Below, piece after piece: positions 24,601 to 32,961 of a stretch of DNA of 64,000 nucleotides. This DNA is from Rhabditoides inermis (lineage: Eukaryota; Nematoda; Chromadorea; Rhabditida; Rhabditidae). Below the pieces are notes generated by a model. It searched no databases, was not told the DNA's origin, and saw only the letters and a program-made list of their open reading frames with translations. The stretch is from positions 939,501 to 1,003,500 of the forward strand of contig CAWZYM010000151.1 of the NCBI GenBank assembly GCA_963966185.1. Reading direction: 5' to 3'. A program made the translations under genes and the position numbers. The first letter of the stretch is position 1. Each line of letters begins with the position of its first letter.

Positions 24601-26793
24601 CAGAGAAGCGAGCGCGCCGACGAGAGAGCGTACTACGAGGAGAGGAGCCATGGAGTGCACAGGTTGGAGGAGATCGACGAACAGCCCACCACTAGCGGCA
24701 GGGACGAGGAGAAGGTGAGGCAGGCCACGCCCATTCTGACCCCGCCCCCTTCTTGTAGGTGTTGCTGAAGGGAGACGGACTTGGAAGGGCCACTTTGAAC
24801 CAGCCCAATGAGTTCACGATTGATGGATCCGACAACCACCGAGGTAAGGAGTATTGATTGATTATCGATGTATCGATTGGTTCGCAGAGGGCCGTGTCAC
24901 CGCCACTCTCATGGGATCGAAAGCGGATGTGCCTGTCAGAATCACACAGCTCGGAAACAACGTCTTCAAGGTATGCATGTAGTTTAGTTGTTGCAGTGAC
25001 TACATATGTGCATTGCATACGTTGCATCTCTGCATAATTAACAAAATGTTATTTATGTGATAATATTTGGTTCTTTTCCTAATCTCTTTTCTGGGAAAAA
25101 TCATGAAATCATTTCAAGCACCGAATACAGAACACAGTATCCCCAATACCGTATACCTAAATCAGGCCGTCTACACGCCGATCATCGCCGGCAACTACGA
25201 CATGGTTGTGGAGTGGAACGGAAAGGCCGTCAAGGGAAGCCCGTTCAAGTGAGTGGGCGGGGCTAGTGGGGGCGGAGCCAGGGGATCACATCCATCTTGC
25301 AGGATCGTGGCGCAGGGCAGCTCGCCGGCTGACCTCATCCAGGTCGACAACCAGAATCTCAAGATCGGAATCCTCAACGACGACATCAAGACAGTCATCG
25401 ACACGAGGAGAGCAGGACCCGGTACGTCAACTCTTCTGACTATAACAGAAATGACAGTTGTTTTTTTCACAGTACCAGTTTTGTTACAGGTACAGTATGA
25501 TACAGTACCCTGTTGTTTCAGGCCAGCTGTCTGCGCAGTGCATGGGTCCGCACAAGCTCGCCTACTGCGAGCTGTATGATCACAGAGACGGCACCTACAC
25601 ACTGTCCGTCAGACCCAGCGAGGTACGCATTGTACCTTGTAGACAGATGATAGTTAATGGGTTTATTAGAAATGTATAAGTAATGGCCGACGAATCTCTT
25701 AAGCCTTCAAATACATATTTTGAAACGTATACGTACATGTGATATAAATGTTTCGTGTAGAGAACGAACAACAAAAAATTGGAGTCTGTTCTCGTCTAAA
25801 TGCATATCAGTCGTCTGAAACGTATCCACAGTCAGTATCGTTTGCAGGTGGGCAAGCACACGCTGGTCGTCAAGTACAACGACGCACACGTGCCCGGATC
25901 CCCATACCTCATCCACGTCTCCCTCCCGCCCGACCCCAGCAAGGTCAGCTGATCATCTGATCAACTGATCAACTGATCAACTGATCAACTGATTAACTGA
26001 TCAACTGATCAACTGATCAACTGATCAACTGATCAACTGATCGAACGACCAACTGATCAACTTATCAACTGATCACATTATCATTTTATCACCTTATCAC
26101 TTGCAGGTGCGCGTGTATGGCCCAGGCGTAGAACACGGCATTCTGTCCACGTTCAAGTCAAACTTCGTGGTAGAGACGCGAGGCGCCGGCGCTGGACAGC
26201 TCACTGTCCGCGTCCGAGGACCCAAGGTACGCCCCGCCTCCTCTCGCCACGCCCACAATCATGTTTCAGGGCGCGTTCAACGTGGAGATGCAGCGCGAGA
26301 AACGCAACGAGCGCACCATTCACTGCAAGTATGAGCCCAAGGAGCCGGGAGACTACCAGGTGAGGCCCCGCCCACACAGGCGACGCCCACAATCGGTCCG
26401 TCTAGGTCGAGGTCCGCTGGCACGGAGAGCACGTGCCCGGATCACCGTTCCTCGTGATGATCGTCGACACGGAACAGGAGCTCGGCCGGTTCCTCAGGTA
26501 AGCCCCGCCCACTCACGCCCCGCCCACTGGTTCGTTTCAGGGGTGAGGCGCCGTCTCCGATCCCTGCCACCCCGTTCATCCCGCCGGGATGGATGGGCCC
26601 TCCTCCGGGCCCGATGCCGCCGGGCGCCTTCCCCGGCCCCTTCCCCGGCGGATTCGACCCCCGACTCAGCCCCCGCGGCACCCCTGTTTCCCCGATGGCG
26701 ATGCCGCCGGGCGGCCCCCGCTTCGGACCCCCGCACGGTCCCCCGTTCGGCCCCCCGATGCCGCCCCCGCAACAGAGGGGCAAGTACTACTGA
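308..26793 (+). CDS. fln-2: Filamin (fln-2-like), 3' part of gene, 81 exons
   Basis: Actin-crosslinking scaffold protein family. I could join 81 exons (first 308-412, last 26541-26793, TGA at 26791) in one consistent frame, giving about 2,755 codons. The product holds 19 complete IgFLN repeats, recognised by the recurring pattern of a loop with V.Y.P...G.H, then V.F....V.GSPF and a linker DP.KV, plus the end of a twentieth in the first exon (CPIRVEI). Actin-binding calponin-homology domains are not in the window and should lie upstream. Ser/Thr-, Arg/Glu- and Pro-rich linkers between repeat blocks are unlike vertebrate filamins; they and the Pro/Gly C-terminus favour fln-2 over fln-1, but I recall the C. 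elegans proteins too poorly to be sure. Introns range from 43 bp (26227-26269) to over 1 kb. No frame break or missing splice site was found, so the gene looks functional. Filamin family: near certain; fln-2 paralogue: moderate. Confidence 0.93.
961..1195. repeat. CT microsatellites in filamin intron 1
   Basis: Two (CT)n tracts at about 966-1018 and 1165-1195 lie in the 1.08-kb intron 413-1491. The rest of that intron has no coding exon that fits the frame. Confidence 0.8.
1492..4579 (+). other. Filamin: low-complexity Ser/Thr/Arg linker (exons 2-10)
   Basis: Nine exons (1492-1653, 1738-1841, 2185-2255, 2515-2591, 3074-3206, 3257-3452, 3855-3949, 4218-4353, 4457-4579) encode about 365 residues with no IgFLN fold signature. 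Composition is rich in Ser, Thr, Arg and Pro. Visible motifs are a run of seven Thr (WVETTTTTTTYTS) and a short repeat GRDSTLGRDS. It lies between the tail of an upstream Ig repeat (exon 308-412) and the next repeat pair. Such a stretch is probably a flexible, phosphorylatable hinge; that role is inferred from composition only. Confidence 0.85.
5063..7435 (+). other. Filamin: IgFLN repeat pair A/B (exons 11-17)
   Basis: Exons 5063-5135, 5587-5663, 6050-6146, 6734-6810, 6855-6924, 7150-7278 and 7347-7435 encode two consecutive IgFLN repeats. Repeat A contains VDRKEAGPGQVEVEVTDPSG and ends at VPGYPKIVEVEE; repeat B contains FVFDPKKQNGGIKIDVRG and ends VAGSPFEIRVVDP. The pair is a close paralogue of the pair at 20889-22445, with the same intron positions. 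The long intron 6147-6733 holds a palindromic repeat; intron 7279-7346 is nearly all CT microsatellite. Confidence 0.9.
6205..6420. repeat. Palindromic GCTAATTCGC element (MITE-like)
   Basis: Within intron 6147-6733, copies of GCGAATTAGC (6218, 6248 region) and of its complement GCTAATTCGC / TGCTAATTTG (6330, 6400 region) with interspersed GTTAGCCGCTAG units form an imperfect inverted repeat of about 200 bp. It has no coding capacity. The structure suggests a fold-back MITE or a self-complementary satellite fragment; no target-site duplication could be fixed by eye. Confidence 0.55.
7569..9784 (+). other. Filamin: Pro/Thr and charged linker (exons 18-24)
   Basis: Exons 7569-7703, 8056-8201, 8321-8420, 8524-8594, 8922-8978, 9208-9270 and 9382-9481 encode a non-Ig linker. 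It starts Pro-rich (ETTPPPPSHAPPSETTPTS), carries a Thr run (ESTTTTTTTYRK), and then becomes strongly charged (EERRRRDEELRRVQEEDEK), which could form a short helix or coiled coil. It continues into the Pro-rich start of exon 9785-9982 before the next Ig repeat. All exon phases fit, so this is coding and not misread intron. Function unknown. Confidence 0.82.
9785..12603 (+). other. Filamin: IgFLN repeats C and D (exons 25-31)
   Basis: Exons 9785-9982, 10044-10128, 10688-10794, 11227-11356, 11786-11882, 12023-12108 and 12485-12603. Repeat C runs from KPFEFGKSKFTSRHEVV to LSPFPIRVYDAS; repeat D has the hallmark DAGRAGFGNLEMAIKD and ends NSPFEVNITEP. The D signature AGxGNLE is shared with repeats F and H, which suggests these arose by duplication. 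Exon 12485-12603 closes with an Ala-rich segment leading to the next linker. Confidence 0.88.
10855..11140. repeat. Near-perfect 130-bp inverted repeat (MITE)
   Basis: In intron 10795-11226 the left arm starts with CACGAGGAGTGTAGTAGGGG and the right arm ends with its complement at about 11140. The arms (about 130 bp each) match almost base for base around a centre near 10985-11000, with a few mismatches. It has no ORF of its own. A diverged relative of the right end is visible at about 41440-41500. Non-autonomous fold-back DNA transposon is the best fit. Confidence 0.75.
12864..13225 (+). other. Filamin: Lys/Glu-rich helical linker
   Basis: Exon 12864-12971 is almost all Lys, Glu and Arg (KEKEERKREEKERLKREKEE), typical of a single alpha-helix or short coiled coil. 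Exon 13099-13225 continues with a Ser/Pro stretch and then enters the next Ig repeat at ILVQVAGAEPLDVIVT. Charged-helix inserts of this kind are not part of standard filamin architecture as I know it. Confidence 0.8.
13558..17211 (+). other. Filamin: IgFLN repeats E-H (exons 33-44)
   Basis: Repeats E to H lie in exons 13099-13225, 13558-13641, 13693-13756, 13814-13887, 14209-14299, 14565-14641, 14831-14952, 15508-15627, 15884-15985, 16245-16349, 16446-16539 and 17212-17444. Signatures: VAGSPFTCRAYDP (E), DASEAGVGNLEVAV and VPGSPFMCRLV (F), IAGSPYTAKAYDA (G), DAARAGAGNMEIIV and IPGSPMKCMVF (H). Intron 14953-15507 contains a tRNA-derived SINE; intron 15986-16244 contains a partial copy of the downstream exon edge (see findings). 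Confidence 0.88.
15202..15480 (+). mobile_element. tRNA-derived SINE in filamin intron
   Basis: The 5' part resembles a tRNA with an A-box-like GTGGCTAGCGCAGTGG at 15204 and a B-box-like CGAGTTCAATCC at 15251, followed by about 200 bp of unrelated sequence. This is the usual composition of a tRNA-derived SINE. It sits in intron 14953-15507, just 5' of the acceptor of exon 15508. A free tRNA gene is unlikely because no acceptor stem closes on the 3' side. Confidence 0.6.
17212..20843 (+). other. Filamin: divergent IgFLN repeats I-M (exons 44-59)
   Basis: Exons 17212-17444, 17501-17570, 17673-17753, 18090-18212, 18433-18512, 18659-18712, 18984-19085, 19185-19265, 19527-19628, 19714-19774, 19819-19884, 20068-20159, 20203-20284, 20362-20508, 20649-20732 and 20779-20843. 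The exon at 17212 adds an Arg/Glu/Asp linker with the repeat ARDTEYESRDTEQK. Five Ig-like repeats follow; two of them are divergent and recognisable mainly by the spacing and the closing strand (HVAGSPFNVAVLDPS, IPGSPFKCEIVDPK). Intron 18513-18658 is a long GA microsatellite ending in a normal acceptor. Confidence 0.8.
18513..18650. repeat. GA microsatellite intron
   Basis: Between donor 18513 and acceptor 18658 the intron is essentially (GA)n of about 120 bp. Similar GA/CT tracts fill or border other filamin introns (7290-7331, 14141-14200, 9988-10035, 4359-4437) and a TA tract lies at 21748-21780. Confidence 0.9.
20889..22445 (+). other. Filamin: IgFLN repeat pair N/O, duplicate of pair A/B
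   Basis: Exons 20889-20964, 21087-21163, 21257-21353, 21443-21519, 21817-21886, 21981-22039, 22087-22156 and 22384-22445. The peptide closely parallels pair A/B: GLQDGLTLRHAATII versus GLQQGLTLKHAATVV, FLPVTTGPHKINVKVGG versus FLPITTGPHKINVRVGG, and GGIKIDVRG identical. Intron positions and phases match one for one, except that an extra intron splits the exon equivalent to 7150-7278. The pair is separated from its twin by about 11 repeats, so this is an old non-tandem internal duplication. Confidence 0.9.
22572..24714 (+). other. Filamin: repeat P and Arg/Glu-rich linker exon
   Basis: Exons 22572-22647, 22900-22982 and 23607-23723 encode a divergent Ig repeat that ends with an unusual segment (SLYLSWDDQPVPTAYPARA) lacking the GSPF signature. 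Exon 24430-24714 (285 nt, the longest in the window) is a linker made of repeated ER/TTY/DERA units (ERTTYTERTERHTTYGDERA). The intron between them, 23724-24429, carries two head-to-head SINE copies. Intron 22983-23606 contains a partial, in-frame copy of the start of exon 23607. Confidence 0.82.
23902..24374. mobile_element. Two head-to-head tRNA-derived SINE copies
   Basis: Copy 1 (minus, about 24090 to 23902) and copy 2 (plus, about 24198 to 24374) both start with a tRNA-like head containing ATGGCGCAGTGGTAG and a GGTTCG B-box, and share a tail with GTGAAATGTCACGGATGGCA and ending CGACTATA. They face each other across a 100-bp spacer, so the transcript of the intron could fold into a long hairpin. 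The tail is more alike than the tRNA head. Confidence 0.75.
24759..26793 (+). other. Filamin: repeats Q-S and Pro/Gly-rich C-terminus
   Basis: Exons 24759-24843, 24888-24970, 25166-25248, 25303-25421, 25522-25622, 25848-25943, 26107-26226, 26270-26359, 26406-26497 and 26541-26793. Repeats end VKGSPFKIVAQG, VPGSPYLIHVSL and VPGSPFLVMIVDT. In other filamins the last repeat is the dimerisation repeat; here the protein continues with about 84 residues dominated by Pro, Gly and Met (for example MGPPPGPMPPGAFPGPFPGG) and ends RGKYY. The last three introns are only 43-46 bp. Confidence 0.9.
25944..26098. repeat. (CTGATCAA)n tandem repeat filling an intron
   Basis: Intron 25944-26106 consists of about 15 tandem copies of the 8-bp unit CTGATCAA with some drift (TTATCACC at the end). 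Each unit contains the palindrome TGATCA. Confidence 0.9.
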
Positions 26794-27181
26794 ACTGCCA
26801 CTGAGACGACCAGTTGTCTAGAGCCTACTTATCAATGACTTCACTTTCCCACTGCCAGTCCCGCTCACTGTTTCCAATTCGTGCTTCGTTGCCCGCCTGT
26901 GATTATTGATTACTATTGATTTATGTGACTTCACTTGCGTCTAGTACCGATCGATTATCGATTTGCTGTCAGAGTAGATTCTATTGTGTGCCTTAGTGTT
27001 ATTTGTTTTGACTACGCAAAGAGAGATAGAAAGAGAGAGCCGCTATAGGGAGATGACATTTTAGCGCCTACTTTCGAAATTATATCGATCCTTCTTTTTT
27101 TGTTTCACCAAATGTCTAGATATCCATAATATATTATTCACTCATTTCATTATTGTTTATTTGAGCATGATATATGCGAGG

Positions 27182-27187
27182 AATAAA
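27182..27187 (+). terminator. Probable poly(A) signal of the filamin gene
   Basis: AATAAA lies about 390 nt after the filamin stop codon and 75 bp before the left LTR of the retroelement. No other AATAAA is nearer to the stop, so it is the likely 3' end. The 26794-27181 interval is then 3' UTR; it holds short CT/GA tracts but nothing else I recognise. Confidence 0.6.
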
Positions 27188-27261
27188 ATGTGTTTTCGAA
27201 TTGGAACACGCAAGTATTTAGAATACGGATTTAATAACTAGAATACGGTATTACAGCGGTG

Positions 27262-27859
27262 TGTGACAGAGAGAGTATCTCTGTCTGTCGCATCTCACTC
27301 TGCGAGAGAGATGCTTACTCGACTCTAGTCTGATCACTCATTGCAGCCAACGGCACGACGGGTGATCTACCGATACACCGGCGGGAACGCGGCCGATCGA
27401 CTGATAACAAGCGGGAACAGGCGGGACTCGTGTCGTCCGTCCATTGGCCGAGACGCCACTACATGCCCCGCCCCCTTCCCTATATAAGCCACCCTCACCA
27501 CTCAGTCAGGGGTTCAGTACGGCGGTAGCTGATACTCAGATGCCAGTCCTGAGACCTTAGGTCCCACCATAGACCACCTGAGGGGTGCCGTCCCCGCGTC
27601 CACATTGGGGTTTTACCCCGTTCCCTATCCATTTCTCATTGTGTGCTTGTTATGCGAGATAAAGATGCCAAACATCTGTTCTTGTATTGCATTCACATTA
27701 TGTCCCATGGGAACTAATGTGGACTACGGGGTTGTCATCAACGGTAGTAGTTGCGGTTTGATATCGAAGTCCTCTGGGTTGGCGCATCCGCTCCCGCGGA
27801 TGTCCCTAACAGGTAGGTCCTGGGCCGACCGGCGTTCACACGTCCAAACACCTGTCACT
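27262..27859 (+). repeat. 5' LTR
   Basis: 598 bp, identical by eye to the 3' LTR. Contains a TATA box (TATATAAG at 27481) some 65 bp upstream of a probable start of R, and one copy of the covarying hairpin (GGGG-TGCCGT-CCCC at 27582-27595). The LTR itself has no long coding frame of recognisable type. Confidence 0.92.
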
Positions 27860-28201
27860 GATAGCAGCGAGTTCGGTTTTCTAGTAACTAGTTCTTATAT
27901 AACAGTTGTAGCTACCTGTTTAGAACTTTTTACACGATCCACCGATCGATTTTTGTGACCCCGCCCACCCCTTCCCTCTTTGTCTCCGCCCCCAGCCGGC
28001 CAGCTGCGGTGTGCGTGAGAGGAGAGAGGGAGAGTGTGATCGATTTCAGTTATCAGGTAAAGTTGTACAATCGACACGTGATCGGCGATGTACTGTTCCG
28101 CAAGCGATCGATGGACGAGTCCGCGGAACCGCCAGCATCGAACCACAACCACTTTTGTGCACTGGACGGTCTGCGAAATGAGGTACGTTTCTCTCTCTCT
28201 T

Positions 28202-28418
28202 GAGAGGTGCCGCCCTCGCGTTCCCTCAACTCTTCATTTTCTCGTCTTTCCTGAAGGGTGCTGCCCCTGCGTTTTACCGAATACGAACATTTTTATTGCA
28301 ACAGCCGCGAGGCTGGAGCGATCGTCAAGGTAAGCAGGAAGATGTGTTGTGTATCTCGCATAACACGCCCATCTCTCTTCACTCTCTGTCTTTCCATCTG
28401 AGGGGTGCCGTCCCCGTG
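28202..28418 (+). repeat. Three covarying hairpins, module a
   Basis: Stems and loops: GAGG-TGCCGC-CCTC at 28204-28217; AGGG-TGCTGC-CCCT at 28255-28268; GGGG-TGCCGT-CCCC at 28402-28415. Each is preceded by a pyrimidine tract and GA, and followed by GCG or GTG. The stem bases change in pairs between copies. Confidence 0.8.
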
Positions 28419-30384
28419 TACGAATATAACTCTCTACACTCCCGGAAACGGTGAGGCAGCGGTCAGCGGTGAACAGAGGGAGACAGAGAGAGGCGACAGC
28501 GAGCGAGCGAGAAGCAGAGTTGGGGCGATCGATTTCAGGTCAGGTAAAGTTGAGCATTTGATATGTGACCGGCGCTGTTTCGCGAGCAGCGACGGACTAT
28601 CTCTTCGCTCTGTACCAGCTTCATTTGTTGTACATCGACCCCGGAGAGGAGAACGATGAGGTGAGTGTGGTGTACTGTAGTTTGTGTTTTGGGTACTGTA
28701 GTTACTGTAGCAATACTGTAGCGGTACAGTACTTTCCCGTGTATTTTGTCTCGTTTATATGCGCTTTCTGCGGCTCCGGCTGGCAGGAAACGCTTTGTGT
28801 GAGCGAGTCAAATCGATGACCCCACACGCTCTCCCAGTACAACTACTCATACTAGTTTTCCGGTTTTGTTTTGTAGTAATGTTTCTTTAATTATACCGTA
28901 GAGCGGGTAATGCTTTTTCAGCAACGTAACAGTTACAATCCCCCGTTTAGATGGGTGGAGAGAGGGAGAGGGAGAACGACCCAGCGTAGGCCCTATTTTC
29001 TCTCACACCCTCTCTGCCCTTGTGTCTAGACGGCTCGCCGCGTTCAAAGAACGCGCAGAGTGCAATGTCCGCTCTCGAGTGTGCACTGATCACGCCATTC
29101 GACCGAGCAGACTACGCACAAGCGCCCGCCATTCGCCTTGCCATTCCGGCGACGCTCTAGTGATGGCAGCGGCTGCGGCGACTAGGGAGGTGACGTCACT
29201 TGTGGAGACGTGCCCGCACAAGGACTACATGGAGGTGGGTTGTTTTACCACTTTGTTTTGTCCGATTTATTAAGTCTACGTGACTAGTTATTGGGGTTTT
29301 GTGCACTACTAACTAGCGATACCATGGTAGTCACCAGTATCGCGCCTATATAGGCGGGATGGGAACGCGCGGCGGTGGGACGCAATGCGAGAACCCTGCC
29401 CCGGCGCGCGCAGAGGATGGGCCTGACGTTGTGCCCTACCCTCAAACAACTGCCCCCCAGATGCGGAGATTGAGTGGTATTTGCATATGTAAAGCGCTCT
29501 TTCAATGTAACGGGACAGAGACTGCCCTGGCCTAGCCCAGCCGAGGGACCTCCCCAGAGATCTCCGGGATCGGCGGAGGATCTGTGGCCGTGGGTTGGGG
29601 GATGACCTTCGCCCGAGGATACACATTGGTGGCTTGTGTAGAAGATTTTAGATTTGTGGTCGTATGATAGGTGATGAACTGGTGTACACAGTAGTCACTT
29701 CCCTCTGCTATGCACTTGTTTAGAGTCGCCAGACGGTAGCTTGCAATCGGAGTAGCACCGAGCAAGGGCGCCTCCGTTCTCCTATGTTCGGAGGGGCGGT
29801 GACGCTGCCCATGAGTCGCCGAACGACCATATGTACTACAAACGGCTGACGCACCGAGGGCGTGGACTGCAGGCGCTGGATCACGGATCCAGGACTTGCG
29901 CTGCTTAGGACCACCTCGGGAGAGAGAAGAGAGACTGAGCTGATCTCTTGGCGCCTTCCGCCGAGTCGAGCAGCCTGGATGGGACAGTTCATGATCTTCT
30001 ATAGGTGTAGGTTTTTCTTCTGTGTGCTTTCCCCCATCACTCTCTATTTTTGATTTTCTTTCCGCGCCCTTTCTCTATTTCTTTTCGCGTTTCTCTGCGC
30101 CCTCTCTCTATTTTTGATATCGATTGGTCGCTGCCAGTCAACATTGTTTCCACATTGTTCTCTCTATTGCTGCATCCTCATCGCGCGCTTATCTTTTCTC
30201 CTAATCATCACGCCATTTGCTTCACATGTTTTGTCGTGTTTTCGTGTACGCGCCGCCAGTTCGAGTAGACCCATGAAGCATCACATCACAGTAATGTGGC
30301 GTTTTCCAGGTCACACTCGCTCTTGTGGTTTCGATTTTCGCGTGGTAGTAGTTTTCGCTATTTCCATCCGTCTTTCTTTTCCTC

Positions 30385-30636
30385 GAGAGGTGCCATCCTC
30401 GCGTTCGCATTACATTCCATCCGTCTTTCTATTCCTTGAAGGGTGTTGTCCCTGCGTTCAAACCGAATAACCACAACTTGTCGCAAAAACCGCAAGGCCA
30501 GAGCGATCATCGGTCAACAACAAGGTAAACAGGTAAGCGGTGGGTGTATTGTGGCTCGCACATAATACACTGGTATCTCTCTCTCTCTCTCTTTCTCCAT
30601 CATCTTTGTCTATTCCTGAAGGGTGCCGTCCCTGCG
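30385..30636 (+). repeat. Three covarying hairpins, module b
   Basis: GAGG-TGCCAT-CCTC at 30387-30400; AGGG-TGTTGT-CCCT at 30440-30453; AGGG-TGCCGT-CCCT at 30620-30633, all followed by GCGT. The text around the second hairpin (CCGAATA..., CAACAAGGTAA) parallels that around the second hairpin of module a, so the whole module was duplicated about 2.2 kb apart. Confidence 0.8.
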
Positions 30637-30739
30637 TCTCGACTTATATCTTTCCTTATAACAATCAACAGGATAACAGTCGAGTGGGGAGACAGACCAG
30701 CGGAAGTGAGCGAGAGTGAGATAGAGAACAGCGATCGAT

Positions 30740-31685
30740 ATGCCAGGTGAGACATCCGGAAACAGCAGGTCGCCGGCGACACCGGCGCACCCCGAGTTCA
30801 ACATGGACCAGTTCCTGCAGAACAACAGGCTGCAGAGGAGCGCGTTGGCAGAGTTGAACACTGCGGCGAGTGGCGTGAAGGACATCACCCTTCCTTCCGA
30901 TCTGGCCGCGGTGCGCGACGCCATGACCAAGGCCGTCGCCGAGGCGTACATCAACGGAGACGACCAGGAGAAGGCGTTCAACGAGGCGCTTGAGGCAATC
31001 CGCGCGAGGACTGAGGCGACTGACGCCGACATTCTCTCCATCAGTCAGCAGATTGCGGAGGTGCAGGCTATCTACGCGGACGCCAGTTCGCCCGAGCGCC
31101 CGTCTACATTCACCGGCGAGAACCCGGCGGAGTGGAAGGGATTTAAGAGAAACTTTGAGGACATCATGCGGACCCGCAGCGTGCGCCTCACCACCGAACG
31201 CAAAGCGGCCACCCTCAAGGGGTGTCTGCGCAGCTCCGCTCGCAACAGCATCGAAACGATGCCGGAAGCGAACAGAGACGACTATGACAAGATCATCGCC
31301 TTCCTCGACAAGAGATACAACAGCGTATCGGCTGGTGCGCAACATTTTCATGAGAGAGGGTGAGTTCGTTCTGAACTTTGAGGATCGACTGCGCACCGCG
31401 TTCGAGACCGCGTATCCGAACGACCCGAGGAGCTACTTCAACAAGGCTCTTCTGGAAGCGTTTGTGATAAAACTGCCCCTCGAGATCAGCGCTCGGGTGC
31501 AGTTAGCCGACTCGGAGACACTGGATCAGGCAAGGGATCTCGCGTGCCGTGCGATCGCGATTCGAGACGAAACCAACAGGATTCGGATGGAGAACGAGAG
31601 GGATCGTCAAGTGATGGTTGCAGCGATGAAAGCCAAGCAACAGCCGGTGGACGAGGTAGCCAATTTTTTTGTCTATGTTGTTTGA
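30740..31685 (+). pseudogene. Retroelement gag, frame-broken
   Basis: The first frame (30740-31363, 207 codons) has a capsid-like helical region with the segment ENPAEWKGFKRNFEDI, typical of retrotransposon Gag (FTGE.P..W..F...F). It stops at HERG; the homologous continuation is in another frame from about 31340 (FEDRLRTAFETAYPNDP ... IRDETNRIRMEN) to a stop at about 31683. The switch zone 31330-31370 shows no obvious slippery heptamer, so an indel lesion is more likely than programmed frameshifting. Because the LTRs are identical, the lesion probably predates this insertion. Confidence 0.75.
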
Positions 31686-31812
31686 AGGGAATTCGAATGG
31701 AACATGAGAGAGTGCGCGCCTTCTGCACAACAACAACTACGGTGGAAGCAACGGAGAGAGTAGGAGAGTTTATAACAAGAAGAACAACAGGCACCAGCCC
31801 ACTCAGAGCACG

Positions 31813-32961
31813 GTGCAGTGCTGGGAGTGTCACCAGCTTGGTCATTACAGGAATAGATGTCCTCTGAGGCAGCAGAACGCTCAGCACGCGTCGCAGCAGT
31901 ATCAGCAGCAGCCGGCGTCGCAGCCGCAACAGCGGTATGTTCAGCAGCAGCAGTTATCGCCGCAGCAGCAGTTCATGCCGCAGCAACACTTTGCGCCGCA
32001 GCAACACTTTGCGCCGCAGCAACACTTTGCGCCGCAACAGCAGTCGCAACAGACGGGACGGCCTACTGTCCGCGTCGTCGACGCGTACTCATCCGACTCC
32101 CTTTCAGAGGTGGATGATCCCCGTCGACAGCTGCAGAATGCCAAGACAGAGCTGGGATACATGACTGAAGCCAAGGATAACTTGGCAACACAGGCGGCTC
32201 TTTATAAGAAGAGGAGCGAGGAGCTGCACGACCGCTGGGTGGACAAGGCTTCCGAGATGGCACCTCAGGTGAACACGCTGAGGGTGAGTGCCAGGAAGTC
32301 GAGTGGAGCCAAGGCCCATGTGGATTTGCTTATGCTTGCAGCTATCGCGCTTCTGATGGGAGGCGCGAGTGCATGCGAGTGCGAGCAGATGGGCAACAAC
32401 AGCAACATCGGCACGCCACAGGAGGTACCGATCACGATCCGGGGTCCGCTGCTGGTCATCAACCACTCGAGTATGATGAGCCACGAAAGCGTTAGCTGGA
32501 TGAGTATGATCATTGCAGGTGGATCCTACCTGTGGGTAGCCTTGTGCTGTTTCTACCTGACGATCAGGATGGGCGGATACATTGTGCGCGGCAGGAGGAC
32601 AGACTCTCCGCACAATCACGCAATCACTGAGGCGTCGGAGGTGGACAACCACAACAACAACGAGGAGGAGGGATCCGAGGGAACCGACTCCAGTCGCCCC
32701 ATCACTCCGTTCTGGCAGGAGATGCGCGAGACGGGGATGCTCGTCATCAGCAACACTGCTGGACAGGAGAGTGCGGGAGATGCGACGAGCGACGAAGAGC
32801 CGAACGACTCTTGCGTCGAACACACGGACGATTCAGAGAGTGAGTTCGAAGCTCAACAACAACAACAACAACAACGGTACGCCGCAGGAGGTATTGATCA
32901 CGATCCGGGGCCCGCTGCTGGTCATCAATCACTCGAGTATGATGAACCACGAAAGCGTTAG
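31813..32961 (+). pseudogene. Retroelement nucleocapsid plus transmembrane segment
   Basis: The frame begins with a zinc knuckle CWECHQLGHYRNRC (C-X2-C-X4-H-X4-C), the RNA-binding motif of Gag. It continues with a Gln-rich tract including three copies of the unit PQQHFA, then a charged helix, a hydrophobic stretch LLMLAAIALLMGGASACEC and a second one (AGGSYLWVALCCFYLTI), followed by an acidic Asn-rich tail. Two membrane segments in a Gag-type product are unexpected; the stretch may be an env-like or accessory domain fused to Gag. A 466-bp unit of it is duplicated directly downstream. Confidence 0.7.

Larger units (their letters stand above)
27860..30739 (+). other. Retroelement leader, 2.9 kb, with repeated modules
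   Basis: Between the left LTR and the first gag ATG there is no long coding frame. It contains two copies of a three-hairpin module (28202-28417 and 30385-30635), two related segments with GATCGATTTCAG...GGTAAAGTTG (28038 and 28529 regions), and several exon-like pieces ending in good donors (for example ATDYLFALYQLHLLYIDPGE before a GTGAGT at 28661; CPHKDYME before GTGGGT at 29234). Leaders of LTR elements are usually only a few hundred bases, so this one is unusual. Whether the exon-like pieces come from host genes cannot be told by eye. Confidence 0.6.

Noticed and set aside
24217..24768. 183-codon plus-strand frame across the SINE and filamin exon 71
   Set aside because: The first 70 codons come from SINE sequence; only the part after the acceptor at 24429 is coding, as filamin exon 24430-24714.
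25944..26098. CRISPR-like or regulatory repeat array
   Set aside because: It is an 8-bp simple tandem repeat without spacers in a eukaryotic intron.
26261..26821. 186-codon frame over the filamin 3' end
   Set aside because: Out-of-frame reading of GC-rich filamin exons; the true frame ends at TGA 26791 with proper introns.
30665..31396. 243-codon minus-strand frame opposite gag
   Set aside because: Complement of a GC-rich gag sequence; no domain, and the plus strand has clear Gag features.
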